Positions 37,790 to 46,395 of a stretch of DNA of 50,864 bases are shown here, piece by piece (within the stretch, counting starts at the first letter, position 1; the number at the start of each line of letters is the position of its first letter). Under the pieces are notes generated by a model. It was not told where the DNA came from. It made no database searches and worked only from the letters and a program-made list of their open reading frames with translations. Source of the stretch: a virus. A program made the translations under genes and the position numbers. The stretch spans positions 1-50,864 of the IMG/VR virus record IMGVR_UViG_3300021062_000004; one strand, written 5' to 3'.

Positions 37790-39261
37790 TGGTCGCCATC
37801 GCCAACATCAAGGTCGAGCGTGACTACACGCTGTACGGCGGCCTGGCGGATGTCAGGGACGACATCCTGTCGGGCCGCATGCCGCCGGAGACGCTGGTGG
37901 AAGGTCCGTCGCGAACCGGCAAGAGCCTTGGCATCGGCCTGGCCCTCGCGGGTCTCATGGAGGAGCAGCCGGGGACCAAGGTGCTCATCGTCCGCAAGAC
38001 CCTGAAGTCGATGCGGGAGACCGTCCTGGCCACCTGGGAGGACGAGGTTCTTCCGTCCGGCCACGAGGCGTTGCGGGCCAACAACCGCCACTCGCAGAAC
38101 CCCCGGTACCAGTTCAACAACGGCTCGCTGGCCGTCGCCACCGGATGCAACGGCCCCGACGACATCGAACGCATCAAGTCGTCGGAGTGGGACATCATCT
38201 GGTTCAACGAAGCCACGGACGGCACGTTGAACGATTGGGAGACGCTGCTGACCCGCCTCTCCGGCAAGGCCCCCATCGGCCGCTTCGCCATCGCGGACTG
38301 CAACCCCGTGGCCAAGACGCACTGGCTCAACCGCCGGGCCTCGACGCCGAAGATGCGGCGGGTCAAGACCACACTGGACGACAACCCGCGATTCGTGGAC
38401 CAGCGGACCGGCGAGTACACCGAAGACGGGATGCGATATCTTCGCGTGCTCGACAATCTCACCGGCGTCCGCAAGCTGCGGCTTCGCCACGGACTTTGGG
38501 CAGTCGCCGAGGGGGCGATCTGGGGGAACTTCAACGAAGACGTCCACATCATTGACGCCGCCATCAAGCCCAACGTGCAGAGTGGCTTCTATGAGCTTCG
38601 GTTCAATGATGGCCGCGTCGTCCCCTTGACATGGTTCTTCGCGGGCGTGGACTGGGGCTGGCGTGCTCCGGGATGTCTCCTGGTGTTCGGAATCGACAAG
38701 GACCGCAACGCCTACTGCATCCATGAGATTTACATGACCCAGAAGGACAAGATTTGGTGGGCGGAGAAGGCCGAGAAGCTGCGTCGCAAGTACGACATCC
38801 AGCGGTTCGTGTGCGACAGTGCCGAGCCGGACTCCATCGACCTGTTCAACAAGCGGATGGGCAAGGTCGGCGGCCACTGGATTGCCCAACCGGTGAAGAA
38901 GCACGCCCTGGGCTTTGAGGCTTCGGCGTCCATCGTGCGTGAGCGGCTGGACCGTGGCGGGCTGTTCTTCCTTCGCGACTGCCTGGATGAAATCGACCCG
39001 TTGCTGGTCGAGGAACGCAAGCCCGTAAGCGTGCTGGAGGAGATTCCGGCCTACGAGTACCACGAGGTCAAGGACGGGCAGCCCATCAAAGAGGAACCCA
39101 GGAAGGATGGCGACGACCACGGCTGCGACGCCGTGAGGTATGGCATGTCCTTCCTCGACGACAACAACTGGCAACCCGTGCCGGAAGAGAGCAAGTTCAA
39201 GCCCGGCAGCTTCGGAAGGCTGCTCGGGCACGACACCATGAAATTCAGGAGATCAGCATGA
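37789..39261 (+). CDS. terL: Terminase large subunit
   Basis: 490 residues. ATPase: Walker A GPSRTGKS (Lys45), Walker B WDIIWFNEA (D135 and catalytic E141). Nuclease of the RNase H fold: D288 in GVDWGW, D343 in VCDSAEPD and D447 in HGCDAVRYG, giving the acidic triad. The length is usual. The enzyme pumps DNA into proheads and cuts it. The start is the ATG overlapping the upstream stop. The DUF5681 protein at 9726 is the only visible small-subunit candidate. Confidence 0.95.
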   Translation: MVAIANIKVERDYTLYGGLADVRDDILSGRMPPETLVEGPSRTGKSLGIGLALAGLMEEQPGTKVLIVRKTLKSMRETVLATWEDEVLPSGHEALRANNRHSQNPRYQFNNGSLAVATGCNGPDDIERIKSSEWDIIWFNEATDGTLNDWETLLTRLSGKAPIGRFAIADCNPVAKTHWLNRRASTPKMRRVKTTLDDNPRFVDQRTGEYTEDGMRYLRVLDNLTGVRKLRLRHGLWAVAEGAIWGNFNEDVHIIDAAIKPNVQSGFYELRFNDGRVVPLTWFFAGVDWGWRAPGCLLVFGIDKDRNAYCIHEIYMTQKDKIWWAEKAEKLRRKYDIQRFVCDSAEPDSIDLFNKRMGKVGGHWIAQPVKKHALGFEASASIVRERLDRGGLFFLRDCLDEIDPLLVEERKPVSVLEEIPAYEYHEVKDGQPIKEEPRKDGDDHGCDAVRYGMSFLDDNNWQPVPEESKFKPGSFGRLLGHDTMKFRRSA

Positions 39262-39884
39262 CCGTGACCGAACCGTCTGTTCAATTTCCAAAGAAGCGAA
39301 TGGGGCGTCCAAAGGGGAGCAAGAACAAGCCGAAGGATTGGCGTGATTCTCCTGCAATCATGTCTGCTCCTCCAGAAATCGAAGCACTGGCCAACAAGAC
39401 GGCTGCGGACATCGAAAGAATTGCGAAGCAATTGCAGCCTGTACATGAAACCCCCGATCAGAAGCGTGCCCGCCTCTTGGCGGAGCTTGCGGAACTTGCC
39501 CCGCAGTCATCTGCCCCAGTGGGTCCCAACTACTGGACGATGACCCACAACACCCTCAAGGCCCTGTGCGTGAGCAAGAGCATCATCGACCGCACCGGCA
39601 CGAAAGAGGGCATGGTGGGAGCGTTGCAGGCCGAGGACATGAAGGCTGGGCTTCAGCCGCACCCGCGTGAGAACGAGCAGGCGTTGAGCGGCTTGCGGCC
39701 GAGCAACACGCCCGTCCATGCCGAGCCTCAGAACCGCGACTCCATGCGAATCATCGACGCGGACGGCAACCAGTACGCGATGGTGTACCGCATCGGCCGC
39801 AACGTGAACGGCACGCCGGTCATCATGGACATGGAAGGCAACGCGAGGAAGATCGTCGCGGCGTTGAACGAGGGGAGAATCTGA
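39258..39884 (+). CDS. Protein with AT-hook-like motif
   Basis: 208 residues. Near residues 15-26 the sequence RMGRPKGSKNKP resembles an AT-hook that binds the DNA minor groove. A helical centre follows, then a disordered Asn/Pro part, and the last 50 residues form strands (GNQYAMVYRIG, TPVIMDMEG). ATGA overlap with TerL places it in the packaging cluster. A DNA-binding accessory of packaging is possible. Confidence 0.65.
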   Translation: MTVTEPSVQFPKKRMGRPKGSKNKPKDWRDSPAIMSAPPEIEALANKTAADIERIAKQLQPVHETPDQKRARLLAELAELAPQSSAPVGPNYWTMTHNTLKALCVSKSIIDRTGTKEGMVGALQAEDMKAGLQPHPRENEQALSGLRPSNTPVHAEPQNRDSMRIIDADGNQYAMVYRIGRNVNGTPVIMDMEGNARKIVAALNEGRI

Positions 39885-40279
39885 TGAAAATCAAACCATT
39901 CGAGGACTTCATCGTCGTCCGGCCGCTGGAGGTCAAGGAAGGCCCCCGGCCGACGAAGATTCACCTCAGCCAGAAGGCCCGCGAGCAGGCCGGAATGTTC
40001 GACATCGTGGTCGCCGAGGTGGTCGCAGTCGGCGAAGGCCGGCTCCTGGAGTGCGGCATCCGCCGGGACATGGGCGTCAAGGAGAAGGACCGCATCATCT
40101 TCCCGATGCGTGGCATCCCGCAGTTCCCGCTCGCCGAGACGGCGATATGGCAAGCCAACGGACGCCAGCTCCCTCCGCTCATCGTCATCAACGTCGGCCA
40201 CATCCTCGGAGTTCTGGAGGAGGTCGGCAACATCGAGTTCCAATACGCGGAGAAGACTCCGACGATTTCGGAGGACTGA
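39884..40279 (+). CDS. GroES-like co-chaperonin
   Basis: 131 residues, against about 95 for host GroES. The Cpn10 barrel is recognisable: KIKPFEDFIVVRPLEV at the start, VVAEVVAVGEGRLLECG (the GEVxAVGxGR strand), VKEKDRIIFP, and the final VINVGHILGVLEE. The mobile-loop region (about 25-45) has GPRPTKIHLSQ instead of the usual GGI-V motif. Located between terminase and portal, it probably adapts the host GroEL for capsid folding, as gp31 does in T4. An added C-terminal 15 residues follow. Confidence 0.85.
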   Translation: MKIKPFEDFIVVRPLEVKEGPRPTKIHLSQKAREQAGMFDIVVAEVVAVGEGRLLECGIRRDMGVKEKDRIIFPMRGIPQFPLAETAIWQANGRQLPPLIVINVGHILGVLEEVGNIEFQYAEKTPTISED

Positions 40280-40281
40280 CG

Positions 40282-40560
40282 ATGGAGTTTCCTCGGAACG
40301 GAAGCATTGTCTTCATCCGCGTGTACCCCATGTACGAGGGAATCACCCCCTTCGCCATATGGCATAGGTTGGATGACGCCGACACCATCACATTCTGGTG
40401 CGACTGGGTGCGTGAAGACGAAGACGCTCGGAAACGCATCGCGGAAAATGTCCGGCGATTCGAGGACAACGGCGTAAGCGTGAATCAGGAGTGGCTTCGT
40501 TCGGGAATGTTCGCACTGAGCTGGAACTTCATCAAAAAGGAGTCAATGCAATGCGTATGA
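40282..40560 (+). CDS. Protein of unknown function
   Basis: 92 residues with GGAGG 6 bases before the ATG. A strand-rich start (GSIVFIRVYPMYEGITPFAI), a Trp-containing middle, then a charged helix. Not recognised. Its last bases contain the ribosome binding site of the next small gene. Confidence 0.7.
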   Translation: MEFPRNGSIVFIRVYPMYEGITPFAIWHRLDDADTITFWCDWVREDEDARKRIAENVRRFEDNGVSVNQEWLRSGMFALSWNFIKKESMQCV

Positions 40561-40640
40561 ACAAGACCGGCAAGGGCACGGGCTGCACCTCGCAGGGAAG
40601 CAAGAAGAATGGCGGCAAGAAGCGTCCCAAGGGCTACTGA
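40551..40640 (+). CDS. 29-residue basic peptide
   Basis: Starts at ATG 40551, with AAAAAGGAG at 40534-40542. The product is extremely Gly/Lys-rich (TGKGTGCTSQGSKKNGGKKR). Stop and next start overlap by one base (TGATG). Such peptides may bind DNA or condense on the virion genome. Function unknown. Confidence 0.5.
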   Translation: MRMNKTGKGTGCTSQGSKKNGGKKRPKGY

Positions 40641-40837
40641 TGGTCATCCACACCGACTTCAATCAAGGCATCCAAATCTTCGTCGGCAGCCAGCGAATCA
40701 CCGTGCAGGCCACGGTCGAGAAGGGCATGATGCGGTATTGGGTCGGAAAGCCCCAAGACGTGTCCGTGGAGATGGTGCAATGCCGGACATCGACAAAATC
40801 CCCCTTGGGGGCCAGGTATCCCAAGGTGAATATGTAG
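40640..40837 (+). CDS. Small beta-rich protein
   Basis: 65 residues with a coupled start (TGATG). Two strand pairs (IQIFVGSQRITVQATV; MRYWVGKPQDVSVEMV), then a basic end. It overlaps the following zinc-ribbon gene by 58 bases in another frame. Function unknown. Confidence 0.55.
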   Translation: MVIHTDFNQGIQIFVGSQRITVQATVEKGMMRYWVGKPQDVSVEMVQCRTSTKSPLGARYPKVNM

Positions 40838-41016
40838 GACAAGCCTGCATGTGCCCGCTCTGCGGTTTCGTGACGTTCACGAACGATCAGGAGTACGTGT
40901 GCATGTGCGGACGTAAGATGACGCGAACGCAACAGAGGGCCGTCTGCCCGAATCCCGGAATCATGGGAATAGGCGGACGGCCCGATGCTCGACGTATCAG
41001 CGAAGAACTTGTATGA
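40780..41016 (+). CDS. Zinc-ribbon protein before the portal gene
   Basis: 78 residues. CMCPLCG (residues about 23-29) and CMCGRK (about 43-48) are two close cysteine groups of a zinc ribbon, followed by a basic loop and another Cys. It overlaps both neighbours (portal start 40985). Role unknown. Confidence 0.65.
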   Translation: MPDIDKIPLGGQVSQGEYVGQACMCPLCGFVTFTNDQEYVCMCGRKMTRTQQRAVCPNPGIMGIGGRPDARRISEELV

Positions 41017-42835
41017 AGAGGTCTGCTCCGCCGAGCGGTTCCGCGACGCCCACCTCTCGCGTGTTCCGTCGATGGTCGAGAACTACGTCGGGGACAGCTA
41101 CCGCACCGACCTCAACGGCCAATGGTCGGAAAACAACTATTACGAGTTCATCCGCCTCACCACCGGCAAAATCATCTTCGACAACCCCAAGACGCGGGTG
41201 AAGACCCGGCGGCCCGCCACGCAGCGGCTCGTCGCCCAGGCGATGCAGTACGGACTCAACCGCTGGGTCCGCGATGTCAAGCTCCGCCGTCTCCTGAAGC
41301 GGGTGTACGCCGCCCAGTGCTTCTGCTACTCCGTCGTGCAGACCGTCATCGAGCCGCAGCCGTGGATGGACCCCCGCAAGGCGTCCATGCCGCACTGGCC
41401 GCAGTGCTACGTCATCGAGTCCGACCGGTTCGGCTTCGACCCGCTCTGCACCTGGTTCGGGGCGGCCCGCTACTCGTTCCACAAGTTCGTCCGCGACAAG
41501 GAGGACCTGCTGGACGAGGCCGAGATGCACCCGGAGATGGGATGGAACACCGACGCCATCAACGCCATCGGTGCGGACTCCGGCATTGAAAACCTCAAGC
41601 GTGGCGGCTCGTCCGACCGCCAATCGCTCACCCGCAAGGAGATCGTGCTGTACGACGTGTGGGTGCCGGAGATGGAGACGGGCGACCCGCAGATGGGCTT
41701 CCACGGCACCATCTACACCATTGCGGCGTCGCCATCCAGCGACCGCAACGGCGGAGACTACGGCTACATCCGCGAGCCGCGTCCGTACTACGGGCCGCGA
41801 TGGGGTCCGTACACGCTCTTTGGCGTCTATCCCGTGCCGGGCGACCCGTATCCGCTGGCTCCCTTCGTCGCGACGAGGCCGCAGAGCCAGGACATGAACG
41901 ACGTGGCCCGCTCCACGAACAAGGCCATCAACGAGTACAAGCGTCTGGTGCTCTGCTCCGCCGAGAACCCCGACCTGGCGATGAAGCTGAAGAAGCCCGA
42001 CAACCTGGTGCTGACGGTCAAGGGTTTCAACAAGGACCAGGTGGAGGTGATTGAAATCGGCGGCGTCACCGAGCAGCACCTCAAGCAGCTCGAAATCATG
42101 CTGGCCCGCGGCGACCGGAACATCGGCATCAGCCAAACCCAGCAAGGCAAAGTGACCGGGGCCACCGCGACCGAAATCGCCGAAGTTGGGGCCGCCGCCA
42201 GCGACTCGCTTTCCTACATCAAGCAGGAGTTCACCGACGCCGTGGTGCAGGTGCTCGACAGTGCCGGATGGGCCTTGTACCACGACGACCGCATCGAGTT
42301 CCCCTTGGGCGAGGACGCCGCCGCCGCGTTGGTGGACCCGATGACCGGCCAATCGATGGTCGAGCCGTGGTTCGCGGGCGGTTCGCACCTGGACGACTCC
42401 GGGGCCAAATACGACGACCTGGAGCTTGAGATTGAGCCGTACAGCATGGAGCGGATGAACGAGGCTCTGATGCGTGCCCAGTACGCCGAGATGATGGAAC
42501 TGGCCATCGCGTCCGCCGCCGTCATCCCGACCGCCCCGTTCTTCGATTGGAAGAAGCTGTTCGACAAGGGCGGCGAAGTGATGAACGACCCGACGTTCGG
42601 CGAGTTCTACAACGCCGAAACCGCCAACGTGATGCAGATGATGACCGCCCAGCAGCAGGTCATGGAGCAAAAGGAGACAGGGACGAGCATTCAGGTCAAT
42701 CAGGCTGCGGCCGCGGGCCAAATGGTGTCCGCCGCTGTTGATGCTCAGAAACCGGGTCTGGAGCGGGAGAAAATCGCCACGCAGCGGGCGGGGTTGGCCC
42801 AGAAGAACGCCCAGAAAGGCAAGCCGAAGAAATAA
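40985..42835 (+). CDS. Portal protein
   Basis: 616 residues, the size of large portal proteins. Position between terminase and scaffold/capsid genes is diagnostic. In the sequence, the N-terminal helix-rich wing, DMNDVARSTNKAINEYKRLV (about residues 303-322) and the central segment GVTEQHLKQLEIMLARGDRN, then TATEIAEVGAAASDSLSYIK, correspond to the stem and clip helices of this class. The C-terminus is Gln/Ala/Lys-rich coiled coil. It forms the dodecameric ring through which DNA passes. Confidence 0.85.
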   Translation: MLDVSAKNLYEEVCSAERFRDAHLSRVPSMVENYVGDSYRTDLNGQWSENNYYEFIRLTTGKIIFDNPKTRVKTRRPATQRLVAQAMQYGLNRWVRDVKLRRLLKRVYAAQCFCYSVVQTVIEPQPWMDPRKASMPHWPQCYVIESDRFGFDPLCTWFGAARYSFHKFVRDKEDLLDEAEMHPEMGWNTDAINAIGADSGIENLKRGGSSDRQSLTRKEIVLYDVWVPEMETGDPQMGFHGTIYTIAASPSSDRNGGDYGYIREPRPYYGPRWGPYTLFGVYPVPGDPYPLAPFVATRPQSQDMNDVARSTNKAINEYKRLVLCSAENPDLAMKLKKPDNLVLTVKGFNKDQVEVIEIGGVTEQHLKQLEIMLARGDRNIGISQTQQGKVTGATATEIAEVGAAASDSLSYIKQEFTDAVVQVLDSAGWALYHDDRIEFPLGEDAAAALVDPMTGQSMVEPWFAGGSHLDDSGAKYDDLELEIEPYSMERMNEALMRAQYAEMMELAIASAAVIPTAPFFDWKKLFDKGGEVMNDPTFGEFYNAETANVMQMMTAQQQVMEQKETGTSIQVNQAAAAGQMVSAAVDAQKPGLEREKIATQRAGLAQKNAQKGKPKK

Positions 42836-43164
42836 TGCCGACTTACATTTACGAGCGAATCGACACCGGCGAGCACATTGAAATCGTCCAGTCCATGAAA
42901 GACGACCCTTTGGCGGAAATTGATGGCAAGCCTGTCCGCCGCATCATTACTTCGCCCCAGCTCTGCGGCGTGGAACGCAAGACATGGGGATACCCGCGGG
43001 TTTCCAACCAGCTCGACGAGCATGTCAAGGGATGCAAGATGGTGCGGACCAAGCTCCCAAACGGGAAGCTCTCCCGGCCCAAGCCGCTGATTGAATCGCT
43101 CCGGCACGAAAAAGAAGTCGCCAAGCGGAACAATCTGGTGGAAGCCGACTTGTCAGACAGTTGA
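42835..43164 (+). CDS. FmdB-like protein without zinc ligands
   Basis: 109 residues, TAATG overlap with portal. The N-terminus MPTYIYERIDTGEHIEIVQS, then M-x-D-x-P, aligns with the FmdB family (MPTYEYRCxxCG), but the zinc-binding Cys pairs are replaced (ERIDTG for RCxxCG). One Cys remains at about residue 43. It may keep a structural fold without metal. Position suggests a head-assembly accessory. Confidence 0.65.
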   Translation: MPTYIYERIDTGEHIEIVQSMKDDPLAEIDGKPVRRIITSPQLCGVERKTWGYPRVSNQLDEHVKGCKMVRTKLPNGKLSRPKPLIESLRHEKEVAKRNNLVEADLSDS

Positions 43165-43229
43165 AATGTGCGATATTGTGATAGCAACGAGTTCGGGCCG
43201 TCTGCCCATCACCCCGTCAGGGCAGACAC

Positions 43230-44261
43230 ATGGCCGACACCGACAACACCGCAACCGAAACCACCAACGCCATCGCCCAGGCCGACGCCGCCGCTGAAGC
43301 GGAGCAGGATGCCGTGCTGGCGAAAATCCTCAGTGGCGACAACGCGGAGCCATCCAATGAACCCCCCGGCGACCGTGCCCGAGACGAGCATGGCCGCTTT
43401 TCATCGTCGAAGGAAAAGGCTGAGAAGCCCGAAGCGAAGACCGCCGAAACCCCGGAATCCAAGGCTCTGCCGGAAGGGGTCAAGGCGGAAGACTATCGCA
43501 AGGCTTTGAAGGCTCTCCAGTTCGACACCACGCCGCAGAAGGTCATTGACTCGCTCGACCCGTCCGAGGTCATCGAATGGGGATTGAAGCGGTCCAAGAA
43601 CCATGCGGACGTTGAACGGCTCAAGGCGGACCTGATCAAAGCGAAGGCGTTGCAGACCAAGGCCACGGCGGAAGCCACGAGCGAATCCTCCGAACCGGAC
43701 TGGTCGAAGCTCATCGAGCCGGTCGCCAAGAAGTTCTCCGACGACTTCAGCGTCGACATGTCCGAGCCGTTGAAGGCTTTCGCCAAGCAGCTTGCGGAGA
43801 CCGTCTCCGCGTCCAACCAGGCCAAGTTGCAGGAGCAGCAGGCCGTCATCGACGCGATTCAAGGCCAGTTCCGCAGCCAGCAGCAGGAAGCCGCACGAGC
43901 CAAGTTGTCCGAAAAGTACGACTTGGACAAGGACGAGCGGTGGCAGCGGGTGCTCGAACATCGCCAGGCGGACAAGAACGAGTACGCCAGCGAGCACGAC
44001 GCCATCCAAGCCGCCTGCCGTCACGAGTTCGCCGAGGAAATCATCGCCAATTACGAGGCCAAGCTGAAGGAGCAGCACAAGCTCCGCTCCAACGGCCAGC
44101 CCACCGCCGAGCACAAGAAGACGCCGCCCAAAGCCATGTCGCAGGAGGACGTCGAGAACCAGATTCTCGGCCACATCCTCGACGGCAACCACGAGGCGGC
44201 AGCACGGCTCGGCCGCCGGTCGCAGATGAGTGCGTCCGAAATGATGGCGATGCAAGCCTGA
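43230..44261 (+). CDS. Scaffolding protein
   Basis: 343 residues between portal and major capsid. Highly charged, helical and low in aromatic residues: disordered acidic N-terminus with Ala/Thr/Glu, a DEHGRFSSSKEKAEKPE linker, then long Gln/Ala/Lys helices and a short C-terminal helix. These are the usual properties of a procapsid scaffold, which is lost before DNA packaging. No sequence motif proves it; context and composition do. Confidence 0.75.
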   Translation: MADTDNTATETTNAIAQADAAAEAEQDAVLAKILSGDNAEPSNEPPGDRARDEHGRFSSSKEKAEKPEAKTAETPESKALPEGVKAEDYRKALKALQFDTTPQKVIDSLDPSEVIEWGLKRSKNHADVERLKADLIKAKALQTKATAEATSESSEPDWSKLIEPVAKKFSDDFSVDMSEPLKAFAKQLAETVSASNQAKLQEQQAVIDAIQGQFRSQQQEAARAKLSEKYDLDKDERWQRVLEHRQADKNEYASEHDAIQAACRHEFAEEIIANYEAKLKEQHKLRSNGQPTAEHKKTPPKAMSQEDVENQILGHILDGNHEAAARLGRRSQMSASEMMAMQA

Positions 44262-44312
44262 GGCGAGTAACAAACGCACCCCTCCCCGTCTGGGATTCAA
44301 GGATGAAACCAG

Positions 44313-45467
44313 ATGCCAGGCACCGCACTCAGCAACTTCACCGACTTCGTGAAGTTCACCGGCCCCGCGTACTTCACCAGCTCTGACAAGTTCCTCAACG
44401 AAGCCGCCAAAACCACTTACTCCCTCCCGATGTTCCTCAAGGGCAAGGGGATGGACAAGGTGATTCAGTCGGGCGAGAACATCAAGGACGACGTGATGTT
44501 CGACGAGGCCCGCACGTTCCAGAACTACCAGCCCAACGCCGAATTTACCTGGACGCAACCGCAGGTCGCGACCGAGCAGTCCATCGAGTGGCGGTTCTCC
44601 ATCGACCACATGTCATGGACCGACCACGAAATCACGCTGAACATGAACAGCGGATTCTCGCGTGAGTACGCGATGGTCCAGTACAAGAAGCTCCGCAAGA
44701 AGCTGGAGCAGCGGATGTGGACCTCCATCACCAACGGCATGGAGGAGAAGCTGTGGGCCGGCTCGCCGACTCACGCGGACATGGAGGCCGCCAACGGGTC
44801 CGAGCAGTACTCCCTCCTCGCCCTCATCACCGAGGACGTCACCAACTATCACTGTGCCTCCGGCTCATGGGTGACCATCGAGGGCATCGACCCCGCCACC
44901 GAAACCAAGTGGCGGAACCAGGTCTCCACGTACGACTACGACGACCCGGACGACACGGACGGCGACCGCGACGGCCTCATCGACAAGTTCGACGAGATGC
45001 TGACCAACGTCGGCTTCGAGGCTCCGGCGTTCCACCGCGAGCACTTTGAGGATTCCTCGTCCAGCAACACCAAGTACATCTTCTGCTCCAACGGCGGGTT
45101 GAACCTGTACAAGGCGATGCTGCGGGCGAGCAACGACACGCTGGTCCGCAAGACCGACGCCTCGTACTCCGGCGTCACCTTCGACAGCATCCCGCTCAAG
45201 CGGGTCGCCCAGCTCGGCACCGTCAGCCACGTCTGGAACACCAACACCACCGCCGGCACGGAGACGGGGTACGCCACGGACGGGTACCGGTACTTCTGGA
45301 TCGACACGAACTACATCACGCCGATTTACCACAGCGAGCGGTACTTCTTCAAGAAAGACCCGTTCTTCCTGGAGAAGCAGCCGTACACCTGGGTCTGCCC
45401 GGTCGACATCTGGTGGAACGTGTTCTGTCACAGCCGCCAGCGTCTGGGCATTGTTGCACCTCAGTGA
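44313..45467 (+). CDS. Major capsid protein
   Basis: 384 residues, directly after the scaffold. N-terminal TALSNFTDFVKFTGPAYFTS, then an extended segment with ENIKDDVMFDEARTFQNYQP (like an E-loop), a long helix (REYAMVQYKKLRKKLEQRMW) like the spine helix and a strand-rich A-domain with SNGGLNLYKAML. The layout fits an HK97-fold shell protein. The gene has its own spacing of 51 bases upstream and is the most likely highly expressed gene. Confidence 0.8.
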   Translation: MPGTALSNFTDFVKFTGPAYFTSSDKFLNEAAKTTYSLPMFLKGKGMDKVIQSGENIKDDVMFDEARTFQNYQPNAEFTWTQPQVATEQSIEWRFSIDHMSWTDHEITLNMNSGFSREYAMVQYKKLRKKLEQRMWTSITNGMEEKLWAGSPTHADMEAANGSEQYSLLALITEDVTNYHCASGSWVTIEGIDPATETKWRNQVSTYDYDDPDDTDGDRDGLIDKFDEMLTNVGFEAPAFHREHFEDSSSSNTKYIFCSNGGLNLYKAMLRASNDTLVRKTDASYSGVTFDSIPLKRVAQLGTVSHVWNTNTTAGTETGYATDGYRYFWIDTNYITPIYHSERYFFKKDPFFLEKQPYTWVCPVDIWWNVFCHSRQRLGIVAPQ

Positions 45468-45573
45468 TGAGCTGCGATGAGTGAGCCACGCCCGTCCGGC
45501 GTGCTCATCAACAAATCCAAGGCCGTCTGCCACAACCTCCTCGACCCACATGGGCCGGGAAAGGAGCTCGCAG

Positions 45574-46341
45574 ATGGCATTTCCCAACACTCGACTCATC
45601 GGTTCTGGATTCGCACCTGGCCAGGCGGTCCAGCAGGACTACGAGTTCTTCGACGACTTCCTTGCCGGAGGCTACGGCACGTCCAGCGGACATAAGTTCG
45701 CCTCGACCGCCGACGTGTCGGAGTGGCTGTACACCGCCCTGACCGGCACTCCGACGTTCATCATCAAGGACGCCGCACGCGGAGGCATTCTCGCCGCCGC
45801 CACCGGGGCCGCGACCGACAACCACGGCTTTGAGTGCCAGTTGAACGGCGAGTGCTTCGCAATCACCGCCGACAAGGACATCTACTTCGAGATGCGGTGG
45901 GCTTCGCGGAACTCCGTCACCGCCATCGACTGGGTGTGCGGACTGGGCACGACCGAAACGTCGTTCATGGCGAACCTGTCGGCGAACTTCATCGGCTTCA
46001 CGTCCGGCTCGTCGGCGTCCGCCGCCGTGCTTGACGGCGGTGCGGCGAACATCATCGCCCGCTGCATGGAGGACCAGTCGGCATGGACCGGGACCGGCAG
46101 CAACCTCGACACCGGCTCGGACCTGGTGGCCGGCACGATGGTGACGATGGCGTTCTGGGTGCAGATGAACGGCTCCAACGCCCGCGTGCGGTTCTACGTG
46201 GACGGCAATCAGAAGCACGAGACGACCACGAACGTCCCGGACGCCGGCGACGCCCTGACGCTGATGTTCGGTGCCCAGAACAACGGCACCACGCAGGCCA
46301 TCATGGACATCGACTACATCTACGCCGCCCAGAAGCGTTGA
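45574..46341 (+). CDS. Jelly-roll-like virion protein
   Basis: 255 residues from ATG 45574 with AAAGGAG seven bases upstream (earlier in-frame starts at 45481 are ignored). Aromatic start (QQDYEFFDDFLAGGYG), then strands with IYFEMRWASRN, VTMAFWVQMNG, ARVRFYVDGNQKHE and a final MDIDYIYA. This order is typical for concanavalin A-like lectin/glucanase sandwiches. A decoration or carbohydrate-binding role on the capsid or tail is likely. Confidence 0.7.
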   Translation: MAFPNTRLIGSGFAPGQAVQQDYEFFDDFLAGGYGTSSGHKFASTADVSEWLYTALTGTPTFIIKDAARGGILAAATGAATDNHGFECQLNGECFAITADKDIYFEMRWASRNSVTAIDWVCGLGTTETSFMANLSANFIGFTSGSSASAAVLDGGAANIIARCMEDQSAWTGTGSNLDTGSDLVAGTMVTMAFWVQMNGSNARVRFYVDGNQKHETTTNVPDAGDALTLMFGAQNNGTTQAIMDIDYIYAAQKR

Positions 46342-46395
46342 GCGTAACCAAGACGTTGCATCAAACCGCCGGGGAAACCTGGCGGGATGATTTGA

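Noticed and set aside
37672-39231. Minus-strand open frame of 519 codons opposite TerL
   Set aside because: Antisense shadow of the terminase gene, which carries all expected catalytic residues on the plus strand.
40997-42721. Minus-strand open frame of 574 codons opposite the portal gene
   Set aside because: A shadow of GC-rich codon use. The His/Val/Gly-rich product has no plausible fold and the portal frame is clear.
45477-45695. 72-codon open frame before the jelly-roll gene at 45574
   Set aside because: It overlaps the well-supported gene by over 120 bases and its second half is Arg-rich shadow sequence. The first 30 codons look protein-like but are not enough.
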